Below, piece by piece: positions 17,513 through 25,889 of a DNA stretch of 64,000 nucleotides (the first letter of the stretch is position 1; every line of letters starts with the position of its first letter). Below the pieces are notes generated by a model, which was not told the origin of the DNA, did no database searches, and saw only the letters and a program-made list of their open reading frames with translations. The stretch comes from Flammeovirga sp. SJP92 (GTDB taxonomy: Bacteria; Bacteroidota; Bacteroidia; Cytophagales; Flammeovirgaceae), in NCBI RefSeq assembly GCF_001583495.1, contig NZ_LQAQ01000111.1, forward strand, positions 124,001 through 188,000, given 5' to 3'. Made by a program: the position numbers and the translations under genes.

Positions 17513-18502
17513 ATGATGAAAGCAATACAAATCACAAGAACAGGTGGAACAGAAGTTTTAGAGTTAAAAGAGGTAAATCGTCCTGTTCCAAAAGAAGGAC
17601 AGGTTTTAGTAAAAGTATATGCAGCTCCAGTCAATTTTATCGATACAATAATCAGAGAAGGAAATATGCCTCCAGGTATGATGCCTGAATTGCCTTTTAT
17701 ACCAGGTGTGGAGGGAACAGGAATTATCGAAGATGCGAATGGTACAGCATTTAAAAAAGGAAGTAAGGTAGCATTTTTGGGAGTGATTGGTTCTGCTGTT
17801 TATGCAGAATATACCTTGGTAGATGCTGATAAATTAGTGGTATTAGATGATCAAGCGGATTTAATAAAATCTGCAGTGTTGCCAGTTAACTACTTCACAG
17901 CCTACCATATGTTGAAAAATGTAGCAAAAGTAGAAGAAGGAAAAACAGCCTTGATTTATGCAGCCTCAGGTGGTGTTGGAACAGCTTTGGTTCAAATTGC
18001 AAAATTATTAAAATTAAATATTGTTGCATTAGAACGTAAGCAGGAAAAAGTAGAGAATGCTTTGAGTATGGGAGTGAACTATGCCTTTAATACTTCTGAT
18101 GAAAATTGGAAAGAGAAAGTAAAGGAAGCAGTTGGTGAAAATAGCATTGATTATGTTTTCAACCCTGTAGTTGGTAATTCAGTGAAAGATGATTTGGAAT
18201 TATTGGCTCCATTGGGCCATATTGTAATATTTGGATTTTTGGCAGGGTTAGGTGATTTTAATTTGATGGAGGAAAGTGTAAAACATTTCGGAAAGGCTCC
18301 AACCATTTCTTTCTCTGAATTATATGCTACTTTCAACCATCAATATACTCTGGTAGAGAATGGATTGAAAGAGTTATTCCAATGGCTAGAGGAAGGGAAA
18401 ATTAATCCAGTTTATGAAACAATGCCTTTGAGTAATGTAAAAGAAGCTCATGAGAAGTTGCAAACTGGAAAAGTAAAAGGAAAGTTATTACTTACTATCT
18501 AG
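17513..18502 (+). CDS. NADPH:quinone reductase-like zinc-independent alcohol dehydrogenase
   Basis: This is a medium-chain dehydrogenase/reductase of the quinone oxidoreductase type. It has a GroES-like N-terminal domain (VKVYAAPVNFIDTIIREG, PFIPGVEGTG) and a Rossmann domain with AASGGVGTALVQIAKLL for NADP(H). The Cys and His zinc ligands of alcohol dehydrogenases are absent. It should reduce quinones or enones in the cytosol. The frame extends upstream to a TTG at 17495, but ATG 17513 or 17516 (MKAIQI) fits the family start. An AraC-type regulator lies just upstream. Confidence 0.9.
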   Translation: MMKAIQITRTGGTEVLELKEVNRPVPKEGQVLVKVYAAPVNFIDTIIREGNMPPGMMPELPFIPGVEGTGIIEDANGTAFKKGSKVAFLGVIGSAVYAEYTLVDADKLVVLDDQADLIKSAVLPVNYFTAYHMLKNVAKVEEGKTALIYAASGGVGTALVQIAKLLKLNIVALERKQEKVENALSMGVNYAFNTSDENWKEKVKEAVGENSIDYVFNPVVGNSVKDDLELLAPLGHIVIFGFLAGLGDFNLMEESVKHFGKAPTISFSELYATFNHQYTLVENGLKELFQWLEEGKINPVYETMPLSNVKEAHEKLQTGKVKGKLLLTI

Positions 18503-18565
18503 TAAAGATTACTGGAGAGGTTTAGAAATTATAATATGCTTATGATTTCTTGCTAATTTTAGAAT

Positions 18566-18612
18566 AAAGGATCAAGTATTTCTTTTTAGAGGAAACCTTG
18601 ATCCTTTTTTAT
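18566..18612 (+). terminator. Intrinsic terminator
   Basis: AAAGGATCAAG (18566-18576) pairs with CTTGATCCTTT (18597 onward), followed by a T run. It ends the oxidoreductase gene. Confidence 0.8.
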
Positions 18613-18794
18613 TAAAAATTTATTTTGAGGGAGATTAATACGAAATACATATTTTGAATATGCACTCACTTTCATTAAATTAAGCTATGATTTTTAAATA
18701 GTTGTGTGTCCTATTTTATTATTTATAAAATATCAATTGGTTTTTTTATAAATATCGAAAACAAGCAAGCAGTACTAACAAAACTTATACGAAG

Positions 18795-19385
18795 ATGAAA
18801 TATCAAGAAATTAGAGCAGTCTATGACAAAAAAACTATTACAGTTTATCAAGCCTATAATAAGTCAATAGCACTGCCTGCGATAAAAAACCAAAAATTTG
18901 AATCTCCTTTTTCATTTAATAGAATGACTTGGGTTAAACCTTCTTTTTTATGGCTGATGGAAAGGAGTAATTGGGGAACTAAGTCTAATCAAGAATATAT
19001 CTTAGGTATTAAGATAAAGAGAGAATGCTGGGAAAAGGCATTGTCATTGGGTGTGTTGACCGACCCAGATAAAGATACTTACAAAAGCGGTTATGAATGG
19101 GAAAAGCTATTTAAAGATGCAAAAGTCCATATTCAATGGGACCCTGAAAGAACTTTAAAAGGAGGGAAGTTAACAGAAAGAACAATTCAGGTAGGGATAA
19201 GTAGGTTTTTAATTGAAGAGTATAATCAAGAATGGATTGATGAAATTGTTGATATGACTCCTATGGTGAAAAAAATGAATCTTCTGCGTAAGGCAGGAAA
19301 GCATAAAGAATTGAAACGTTTCTTGCCAATCGAAAAGCTATATCCTGTACCAGTTACAATAGAGAAGAAAATCGGTATAAAATAA
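18795..19385 (+). CDS. DUF4291 domain protein
   Basis: The whole 196-residue sequence fits the DUF4291 family. Its marks are EIRAVYDKKTITVYQAYN, FNRMTWVKPSFLWLMERSNWGTK, QEYILGIKI and the late VQWDPER-type stretch (here IQWDPERTL). The many invariant charged and Trp residues suggest an enzyme, but no function is known to me. It has no signal peptide. It is preceded by nearly 300 bases that hold only the terminator of the gene before and AT-rich sequence. Confidence 0.85.
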   Translation: MKYQEIRAVYDKKTITVYQAYNKSIALPAIKNQKFESPFSFNRMTWVKPSFLWLMERSNWGTKSNQEYILGIKIKRECWEKALSLGVLTDPDKDTYKSGYEWEKLFKDAKVHIQWDPERTLKGGKLTERTIQVGISRFLIEEYNQEWIDEIVDMTPMVKKMNLLRKAGKHKELKRFLPIEKLYPVPVTIEKKIGIK

Positions 19386-19443
19386 AAAAGACTATTATCA
19401 GAATGACTATTAATGATTTACCTAATTTAATGATCAATTTAAA

Positions 19444-20256
19444 ATGAAACTATTAACTGTTATCTTATTTTTATTCACTTTTACTGCTAACAAAATAAAC
19501 GAAACGAATGATGAATTAGCGAAGAAACTTATTGAAGAAATCAGATTTGTAAAGTATAACGAAGAGTTTGATGAAGATGATTTTTTTCGGGTAAATAATC
19601 TCCTAATTGAATATGAAATTGCGGGCCGTTTTGACTTTTTGAAAAATAGTCATGAATACAAAGAGTCCATCCACGAATTATTCAATTCTACGAATGAAAC
19701 GAAAAGAGTATTTGCATACAGGCTGATTGGCATTATACAAGATGTTGATTTTAATGATGAGCTAATTGATAGAATTAATTCAGATGAGTCTTCATTGTTG
19801 AAGACTTGGAGTACCATGGCTGTAATGGCCAATAAAGTCTCTTCTGCATCTGATGACTTATTTCGAATTTTATCATCCTCTTCAAGCGGATTGCCATTGG
19901 ATATTTTGATCGATAAATATGTTGCCTATGATACAAAAGCTGTGAAGTCATCTTGTTGGAAGTTTATAGATTCAAAGGACATCAGTGAACAGGTCATGGC
20001 AATACAGATTTTAGCAAATTTTGAACAAGATGTCAATCTTCAGAATAAACTATTAGAATTTGTTGAACAGTGGGAAGATGAATACAAAGGTTGGGTGATT
20101 TCTTCAATGGCACTTCAAAAAATGAGTCAATTAAAACCAATTCTGTCGGAGTATTACGAAATTGAATTTTTAAAAGGAATAATTATTGAAGCTTTAGAAG
20201 TTAGTTCTTCAAAAGAAGATAATATTTATGCTGAAGAGTTGAAAAAACAGAATTGA
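19444..20256 (+). CDS. Exported helical (HEAT-like) protein of unknown function
   Basis: A short N-terminal hydrophobic segment (KLLTVILFLFTFTA) serves as a signal peptide or anchor. The rest is almost all helical, with repeating pairs such as DDLFRILSS, AVKSSCWKFIDSKD and EQVMAIQILANFEQD, in the manner of HEAT repeats. No family is recognised. The following gene starts 63 bases downstream on the same strand. Confidence 0.55.
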   Translation: MKLLTVILFLFTFTANKINETNDELAKKLIEEIRFVKYNEEFDEDDFFRVNNLLIEYEIAGRFDFLKNSHEYKESIHELFNSTNETKRVFAYRLIGIIQDVDFNDELIDRINSDESSLLKTWSTMAVMANKVSSASDDLFRILSSSSSGLPLDILIDKYVAYDTKAVKSSCWKFIDSKDISEQVMAIQILANFEQDVNLQNKLLEFVEQWEDEYKGWVISSMALQKMSQLKPILSEYYEIEFLKGIIIEALEVSSSKEDNIYAEELKKQN

Positions 20257-20319
20257 TACAGTTTTTTAAAGAAGAACGAAAGGATTACTTAAAGAAACAA
20301 CACAAAACTTTGACTTGAA

Positions 20320-21078
20320 ATGAACAAGCTATTATCTCTCCTTCTATTGATGGCTATATCTGATTTTTTATTTGCACAAAGTCCAACTTCTTTGACTTTC
20401 CAATTAATAGATGCTCCAGATGGTACGAAATATAGTAAAGTGACTGAACTGGTTTTTGAAAAAAATAAAAAAGGGAATTATGAAGCTTATGATTACACTA
20501 TAAAAGGTGAAAAAGAAGAACGGTTGAAATTAGAGGAAAGTCTTATTATTTCTCAATCTCTAGTAGAGAAGATGTTCTTAACCAAAAGAACCAGAGAGTA
20601 TTATTGGACTGATTTGGAAAAAGGAAATCAACAATGGGATAAGGAATTAATCACAAGGAAAATAACTGTCAGTCATCCAATTTTAATTGATTCTATAAAT
20701 TTCTGCAACAAATGGGATGCTCTCTCATTGAAAGTGGAGTGTATTGGGAGCCAAAGTATCATTATAAAAACGGATACAACTGTCATTTTTGAGTACAGTT
20801 ATGGAGACCGTAAAAATAGAACATTTGATTTAGAAGGTTACCTTTTAACTTACCCTTTATTCAATGAACAATTGTCAAGTATTATTTCTACGGAAAGGTT
20901 TGGTTATACACTTTCAAGTTTAATCAGTGTTTTAGAATATTATAATAAATCACTTGAATGTGAAGAGTATTATTATGCTGAATTTATGAAGGAGAATCCA
21001 GGACGTACAAGTGCTGAAAATAGAATGAGAATAGGGTGGGACTTTCATCAATATTTAAGTCAAAGAGAGAAGAAATAA
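20320..21078 (+). CDS. Exported protein of unknown function
   Basis: The signal peptide ends at FAQ (residue 20). The mature part starts with strands (SLTFQLIDAPDG), then charged helices and strands, and ends with a helix rich in acidic and aromatic residues (EEYYYAEFMKEN). No family is recognised. It lies in a run of four same-strand genes with gaps of 40 to 70 bases, so shared transcription is possible. Confidence 0.5.
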   Translation: MNKLLSLLLLMAISDFLFAQSPTSLTFQLIDAPDGTKYSKVTELVFEKNKKGNYEAYDYTIKGEKEERLKLEESLIISQSLVEKMFLTKRTREYYWTDLEKGNQQWDKELITRKITVSHPILIDSINFCNKWDALSLKVECIGSQSIIIKTDTTVIFEYSYGDRKNRTFDLEGYLLTYPLFNEQLSSIISTERFGYTLSSLISVLEYYNKSLECEEYYYAEFMKENPGRTSAENRMRIGWDFHQYLSQREKK

Positions 21079-21116
21079 GATAATTGAAAACATTTATAAC
21101 CAATAATTGAATCAAC

Positions 21117-21743
21117 ATGCCGTTCTGGGAAATTTCAAACCTGATTGTATTGACATTATTAGTTGTCATCTGTCTCCTGGGTATATTCTATAAGCATATA
21201 TCTTTTGGAATGGGGCTGGGTGATATTGCGGGCTATTTTGTATTATTTGCAGGCACCATTACACATTTTATTTTAACCATATTTTTCAGTGATACTAAAA
21301 ATGTTATATTATTGACTCTGGTATTTCTAGCTTTTCTGATTCTTATTGTTTTAAAAGCTACTCTTTTTCGGGGTAATTTGTACAAGTGGAATGGGAGTAT
21401 TTTCTATTTGCCCTGTCCAGCAAAAATCAAAATATACAATTCAGGGAGAGTAAAAACTAAACTGATTCAAAAGTGTGGTAGAGATTTAGATTCAGAGTTT
21501 ACGGGAGTGTGGGATGGAGAGTTTATAACAATTGTTTCAGGTTTTGTAGAAACACCATATGAGCTTCAAAAATATATTTCATGGCCTATTCAAAAGGTAT
21601 ATGTGGAGTTTTCAGAAGAAAGAAGTAAGGAAATAACAAGTGAATTTGTTTCTGAAAAAGAATATCAGATCTCAGCTGTCATTAATGCAATAAAGAATAA
21701 AATCCCTGTTTTAGTTGTACGCTCTATTGAAATTCTAGATTGA
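21117..21743 (+). CDS. Membrane protein with three N-terminal helices, unknown function
   Basis: Three hydrophobic segments lie at about residues 8-26, 32-57 and 62-84. A cytoplasmic or periplasmic domain of about 120 residues follows, with strands (VYVEFSEERSK) and a helix (YQISAVINAIKNK). No family is recognised. It follows the exported protein by 38 bases. Confidence 0.55.
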   Translation: MPFWEISNLIVLTLLVVICLLGIFYKHISFGMGLGDIAGYFVLFAGTITHFILTIFFSDTKNVILLTLVFLAFLILIVLKATLFRGNLYKWNGSIFYLPCPAKIKIYNSGRVKTKLIQKCGRDLDSEFTGVWDGEFITIVSGFVETPYELQKYISWPIQKVYVEFSEERSKEITSEFVSEKEYQISAVINAIKNKIPVLVVRSIEILD

Positions 21744-21838
21744 ATTTTTTGAACTTAATTATTCAGTTTTCTATTTAGGTCTGTAGGTGCCTATACCATT
21801 TAGGCGGATTAATGATTTTTCATAATCAGAATTTTGTC

Positions 21839-22129
21839 ATGAATATTTTAAAAGTTTTTTTTCTACTATTATCAATGAGTCTTATCGGCTTCTCATGTGC
21901 CAAGAATGATGTTAACTCAAACAGTGTTGAATTGACTGGAGTAATTGAAGAGCAAGGAATAACGACATATCAATATGGAACACATACTTTATCTGGTGTC
22001 GCATTAAGAAGTAATACAGTTAATTTGGATGAGTATGTAGATAAAAAAGTCACTATCATTGGTCATAAAGTAGAAGGTTATCCTGTTGATGGAGGCCCTG
22101 ATTTTATTGAAGTTGATGAGATCAAATAA
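21839..22129 (+). CDS. Small lipoprotein with OB-like domain
   Basis: The chosen ATG (21839) gives a standard lipoprotein signal (ILKVFFLLLSMSLIGFSC); the frame also extends nine codons upstream. The mature domain of about 75 residues reads as an OB-fold: VELTGVIEEQGITTY, HTLSGVALRS, KKVTIIGHKVEGY and PDFIEVDEIK. Small OB-fold lipoproteins of this type are common in Bacteroidota and lack assigned functions. A strong bidirectional terminator follows. Confidence 0.65.
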   Translation: MNILKVFFLLLSMSLIGFSCAKNDVNSNSVELTGVIEEQGITTYQYGTHTLSGVALRSNTVNLDEYVDKKVTIIGHKVEGYPVDGGPDFIEVDEIK

Positions 22130-22130
22130 A

Positions 22131-22185
22131 AAAATCCCTAATCTATGTTCAATCGTAGATTAGGGGTTAAACGTTTTATTTTAAA
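22131..22185. terminator. Bidirectional intrinsic terminator
   Basis: CCCTAATCTATG (22136-22147) pairs with CGTAGATTAGGG (22154-22165) with one G-U pair. It is flanked by an A run and a T-rich stretch and lies between convergent genes. Confidence 0.75.
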
Positions 22186-22192
22186 GTCGCAA

Positions 22193-22543
22193 TTATAATT
22201 CAAGTTCAATGGAAGGGTCCCAATAGATCTTATCCATGTTCTGAATTTTATTGTCTACTACAACCACACCTTCTTCTTCTAAACGTACTTGCATTGGGTT
22301 TTTGACATCGAAATGATGTTTTCCGGTGAGCAAACCTTGTTTGTTGACAACTCTATGTGCAGGAACAGCATCGTCACCGTGAGAAGCATTCATGGCCCAG
22401 CCTACCATTCTAGCACTGCCTTTTCTTCCCAAATAAGCACCAATTGCACCGTAAGAGGTTACTCGTCCTTTTGGTATTAATTTGACCACTTCCCAAACAT
22501 CTTGGAAGAAGGAAGATTTTTCGTTACTCTCTTTTTGGCTCAT
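22193..22543 (-). CDS. Alkyltransferase-like (Atl) protein, MGMT family without active-site Cys
   Basis: The sequence matches the DNA-binding domain of O6-alkylguanine-DNA alkyltransferases: IPKGRVTSYGAIGAYLG is the helix-turn-helix, and SARMVGWAM carries the Arg finger. The active-site PCHRV reads PAHRV, so the alkyl-accepting Cys is Ala. It therefore cannot repair by transfer. Atl proteins with this change bind alkylated guanine and flag it for nucleotide excision repair. The C-terminal tail carries KIYWDPSIEL. The start at 22543 overlaps the gene above by 20 bases, so the two are probably cotranscribed; the longer frame start at 22591 would overlap by 68. Confidence 0.88.
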   Translation of the reverse strand: MSQKESNEKSSFFQDVWEVVKLIPKGRVTSYGAIGAYLGRKGSARMVGWAMNASHGDDAVPAHRVVNKQGLLTGKHHFDVKNPMQVRLEEEGVVVVDNKIQNMDKIYWDPSIELEL

Positions 22544-23129
22544 TGTTCTCAATGATTTGTTTATAAGTGACAGTATAGATTTTTTGTCCATACATTTTTA
22601 TCCAAGATAAAACCTCTTCACCGTTTTCAGACTGAATTCCTTGGTATTCAATATTGAGTTCTTTGGTTTTACTTTTCAAAAGGTCTTCAATTAGTGGAAG
22701 ATTCTTTTTAGTGTTTTGTGAAAGTGATTTCAACTCGGCAATACTTGCTTCTGCTGCAAGCTTTGCGGTATTTTCAAGTTCTTTTTCTTCTTTTAAGAAA
22801 TCATTGGTTAAAAGTTTTTCAGCGGTAGCTTCTATAGAATCTACTTCAGAAGCAAAAGATTTGGTTTTTATTTTATCGTAAGAAATTTTCTGTTCTGTTA
22901 ATTTTTTCTTCAAGTTTTCAGAATATCTTGCAGAAAGCTCTACACATTGCTCTTTTTCATAAATGTTCATTGAATTCCATGATTTCCCAATGTAACACTC
23001 CCATAATAAAGTGTCCCTTGGGTTCAGCATTAGATGTTCAATAACATTTTCTTTACTTTTTAAATCTTGAGCAGCGCTGATGAATGGTAGAGTTAAGAAA
23101 ATTAGATAAAATGTGATTTTTAGTTTCAT
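22524..23129 (-). CDS. Exported coiled-coil protein of unknown function
   Basis: ATG 23129 gives a clear signal peptide (KITFYLIFLTLPFISAAQ); the frame is open further upstream, but that part has no signal character. The mature protein is helical and charged (SEVDSIEATAEKLLTNDFLKEE, NTAKLAAEASIAELK), consistent with a coiled coil in the periplasm. No family is recognised. It overlaps the Atl gene, which is unusual for an exported protein and a DNA-binding protein. Confidence 0.6.
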   Translation of the reverse strand: MKLKITFYLIFLTLPFISAAQDLKSKENVIEHLMLNPRDTLLWECYIGKSWNSMNIYEKEQCVELSARYSENLKKKLTEQKISYDKIKTKSFASEVDSIEATAEKLLTNDFLKEEKELENTAKLAAEASIAELKSLSQNTKKNLPLIEDLLKSKTKELNIEYQGIQSENGEEVLSWIKMYGQKIYTVTYKQIIENNEPKRE

Positions 23130-23401
23130 ATGAAAAAAATATTGTATCATTCCGATCAAGTGCATTAATGAATTTAATCTGAGCGTCGGTTGCAAAACCA
23201 TTTTTATTCTTGTATACGTACTAATTTGACAATTGAACTATTTTAAGTTTAAATAAAGACAGTTATTCCAACAAAATAAACAAAAAACTATATTCATTAT
23301 GGACTTATTCCAATAATATTAAAAAAGTAATCGTTAAAATTTACAATCAAAAATTTGACCATTATATTCATCTTATTATCATACACATTCTTAATTTTAA
23401 T

Positions 23402-23686
23402 ATGCCGAAGCCTGATACGATAGGAATTTGTGAAATGTGCGAAAAAAAGACAGAATTGACTTTCCATCATTTGATTCCTAAAAGTACACACAAAAATAAG
23501 TGGTTTAAGAAAAACTTCACAAAAGAAGAAATGATTTATAGTGGCATTAATATTTGTAGAAAATGCCATAACTTTATACATCAAACGTACTCAGAAAAAG
23601 AACTGGGAAGGAATTTTAATACAAAAGAGAAAATTCTTTCCGATGAGAAGATTCTTAAATTTGTAGAATGGGCACGAAAACATTGA
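23402..23686 (+). CDS. Small HNH-type nuclease-like protein
   Basis: Ninety-four residues with two CxxC pairs (Cys10/Cys13 and Cys52/Cys55) enclose a LTFHHLIPKSTH motif, whose His22-His23 matches the first His of HNH enzymes. The INICRKCHNFIH motif (His56, His60) closes the beta-beta-alpha metal site. The domain is a free-standing zinc-supported HNH fold. Its target is unknown, and there is no adjacent methylase or specificity gene. The next ORF begins 2 bases after its stop. Confidence 0.75.
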   Translation: MPKPDTIGICEMCEKKTELTFHHLIPKSTHKNKWFKKNFTKEEMIYSGINICRKCHNFIHQTYSEKELGRNFNTKEKILSDEKILKFVEWARKH

Positions 23687-23688
23687 TT

Positions 23689-24411
23689 ATGAAATACCTA
23701 TTACTATTAGCTTTTTTTATATGCTCTTTTCACTCTTACAGTCAGGAAAAATTACCCAATAGACCAAAATCTGTTTTGGAAATTGGTATAGCATTAGGTT
23801 CCTATAGTGGTGACCTTTCTCCAACTTTTTCAAAAGTAAATGGAGGTCTTAATGTTGGACTGTTAATGAGAGCACAAAAACGTTTGAACTTAAGGCTTGA
23901 TGCAAGCTATTTGTATTTGCAAGGTCAAAAGTTGAATGATCCTAATACGCTTCCTCCTTTGGAACCTCCTTTTCCGAACAATTTTTTTCAATCACATACA
24001 TTAAACACAAGTCTATCAGTGCAATTTAATATTGTCAACAGTAGACATTTTAGATTGTATGTTGCGCAAGGGTTGGGTGTATTCTATTACAACCCAATGG
24101 ATGAGGATGGCAATGAGTTGATTGAAAATTTAAAAGATGAACCCAACGGTATTTTTGAGACAAGAAACCAAAATGAAGAGTATTCAAATTTCGCAATGTC
24201 ACTTCCAACGAGAGTGGGAATGACTTATTATTTTGAGAATAATTTTGGATTTGGGTTGAGTGCTACCTTTGTCAATCCTCTAACGGATTATCTCGATAAT
24301 GTGTCAGAATTAGGTAATGTCAATGGGAATGATCAAGCTATGTCTATTAATTTCTCTTGCTTCATTCCATTGTCTTATGGAAAACTTTCAAGTCCAAGAA
24401 AAGAGAATTAA
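23689..24411 (+). CDS. Outer-membrane beta-barrel protein
   Basis: The signal peptide from ATG 23689 ends at HSYSQ. The mature protein opens with LEIGIALGSYSGDLSP, a start seen in Bacteroidota barrel proteins of the DUF6089/PorT-like kind. It continues with alternating strands (LNVGLLMRAQKRLNLRLDASYLYLQG, FGFGLSATFVNP). It probably forms an 8-10-stranded barrel. The role is unknown. The last codons form one arm of a 12-bp terminator stem. Confidence 0.7.
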   Translation: MKYLLLLAFFICSFHSYSQEKLPNRPKSVLEIGIALGSYSGDLSPTFSKVNGGLNVGLLMRAQKRLNLRLDASYLYLQGQKLNDPNTLPPLEPPFPNNFFQSHTLNTSLSVQFNIVNSRHFRLYVAQGLGVFYYNPMDEDGNELIENLKDEPNGIFETRNQNEEYSNFAMSLPTRVGMTYYFENNFGFGLSATFVNPLTDYLDNVSELGNVNGNDQAMSINFSCFIPLSYGKLSSPRKEN

Positions 24412-24432
24412 TGTATTTGGACATTAATTCTC
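24403..24432. terminator. Terminator hairpin overlapping a stop codon
   Basis: GAGAATTAATGT (24403-24414) is perfectly complementary to 24421-24432 around a 6-base loop. It includes the barrel gene's stop codon and lies between convergent genes. The flanking T and A runs are modest. Confidence 0.65.
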
Positions 24433-24439
24433 CCTTATA

Positions 24440-24832
24440 TTATTGATCAAGGTTGGTCAATTGACCATCTTCAATTTTTCTGTAAAAACAAGACTTACGT
24501 GTTGTTCCTTCACTGTTTTTAGTATGGCAGGCACCTTTGCCCATCATTTTTACTTTGTATAAAAGAACATCCTGATCGCAGTCAGTCAAAATTTCTACTA
24601 TTTCCAGATAATCGCCAGAAGTTAACCCTTTGGTCCAAAGTTCGTCTCTTGAAGTACTCCAGAAAGTAGCTTTTCCTAATTCTATTGTCTTTTGTAATGC
24701 TAATTCATTGGCCCATCCTTGCATCAAGATTTCCATATTTTCAACTTCTTGAACAATAACAGGGACAAATCCTCCTCTTTTCTCAAATTGAATCTCAATA
24801 GCGGAGCCTTCTTCTAAAACTTTTTTATTCAT
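24440..24832 (-). CDS. hisI: Phosphoribosyl-AMP cyclohydrolase
   Basis: The sequence follows the HisI family closely. It has FVPVIVQE, GKATFWSTSRDELWTKG with TSG (71-73), the metal site DCDQD (Asp84, Asp86, Asp88), and the Zn Cys motifs ACHT (Cys102) and SCFYR (Cys115). It opens the purine ring of phosphoribosyl-AMP in histidine synthesis, in the cytosol. It lacks the HisE domain often fused at the C-terminus. No other his gene is near, which is unusual. It overlaps the upstream methyltransferase gene by 8 bases, so the two are translated from one message. Confidence 0.9.
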   Translation of the reverse strand: MNKKVLEEGSAIEIQFEKRGGFVPVIVQEVENMEILMQGWANELALQKTIELGKATFWSTSRDELWTKGLTSGDYLEIVEILTDCDQDVLLYKVKMMGKGACHTKNSEGTTRKSCFYRKIEDGQLTNLDQ

Positions 24833-25610
24833 TTGGTTTATTTTGTAATGTAAAAAATTGCTTTGGTTGTTTTTGCCTGAAAAAAATCAATCCCAGGTCA
24901 TAAAGGTCTACAGAAATACCTACACTTGGGTGTTTACAGATTTCATTCCATGCTTTCTTCATTCCTTTTGACCAATAAATGTCATCAAAGATGAAAAGAG
25001 AATTCTCATGTATATGAGGAAGACACTGTTCAAAGTACTTAATCGTAGGTTTGTACTTGTGGTTTGCATCAAAATAAACGACATCTACTTTGATAAATTT
25101 ATCAAGAGCAGATTGTAGATTGTCATCAATATTCCCTTCCATCAATTCAATGTTAACTCCCTCAAACTTCTTGAAATTATCCTTTGCAACAGAAGCAATA
25201 GTTGAACTTCCTTCAAGAGTAATCGTCTCAATATCTTTACTATAACTCGATAAATACAAAGTGGAAATGCCTAACGATGTTCCTAGTTCTAAGACCTTTT
25301 TGTATTTATATTTTCCAATTAACTCAAAGAGAAGTGCACCTTCACGAGGAGAACATAAAGAAGAAGAGGCAATCTTAGAGATTTTTCGTTTTTTTTGTTT
25401 ATTGACTTTAGAACCTGCCCCTAGATCTTCAACCTCTATCTTATCATTATTAGAAAGTAATTCTTTTCTTGTGGCTTCAATTTTATCAAAAATATAATAC
25501 CACTTTTCCGGTGCAATAACCTGTGTATAGAGTTCATATACAAAAGGGGAATGCAAACCGTGTGCATTACCTGCTATAAATTTATATTTTATAAAGTCTA
25601 AAACTTGCAT
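24825..25610 (-). CDS. Class I SAM-dependent methyltransferase
   Basis: The N-terminal part (FIAGNAHGLHSPFVYELYTQVI) is typical of a Bacteroidota methyltransferase group. The SAM motif is KVLELGTSLGISTLYLSS, followed by TLEGSSTI for the acidic ribose contact. The substrate-side DVVYFDANHKYKPTIKYFEQCLP is like the Methyltransf_24 group (compare O-methyltransferases). The substrate is unknown. The frame extends to a TTG at 25637, but ATG 25610 fits the family start better. hisI overlaps its end. Confidence 0.8.
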   Translation of the reverse strand: MQVLDFIKYKFIAGNAHGLHSPFVYELYTQVIAPEKWYYIFDKIEATRKELLSNNDKIEVEDLGAGSKVNKQKKRKISKIASSSLCSPREGALLFELIGKYKYKKVLELGTSLGISTLYLSSYSKDIETITLEGSSTIASVAKDNFKKFEGVNIELMEGNIDDNLQSALDKFIKVDVVYFDANHKYKPTIKYFEQCLPHIHENSLFIFDDIYWSKGMKKAWNEICKHPSVGISVDLYDLGLIFFRQKQPKQFFTLQNKPNE

Positions 25611-25811
25611 ATACCTGTCAGTTAAGTCCTCCGGCAAAATCAGCCTTTACTTGAATTGGTTTGATTGTACTTTGAAAATAACACTTCTCAAAAGTAAAAT
25701 GAGTGGCATTATCCAAAAGTTTTTCGTTGAAGTAATCGCAAATTAATCATAATAAATAGTATTAGATAATTTTGATCGGGGACTTATAGTTAAATATTCC
25801 ACAGTTTACAT

Positions 25812-25819
25812 TATCTTTG
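25812..25819 (+). promoter_or_regulatory. Predicted -7 promoter element for ychF
   Basis: TATCTTTG followed by C matches the Bacteroidota -7 box. It lies 71 bases before the ychF ATG in the divergent gap. No good -33 TTTG was found at the usual distance. Confidence 0.55.
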
Positions 25820-25889
25820 CGCGGAATTCATGCTATTTGGCATGCAAAAATAGACAAAGAATTAATCTTCTGAAATAAGATATATATCA

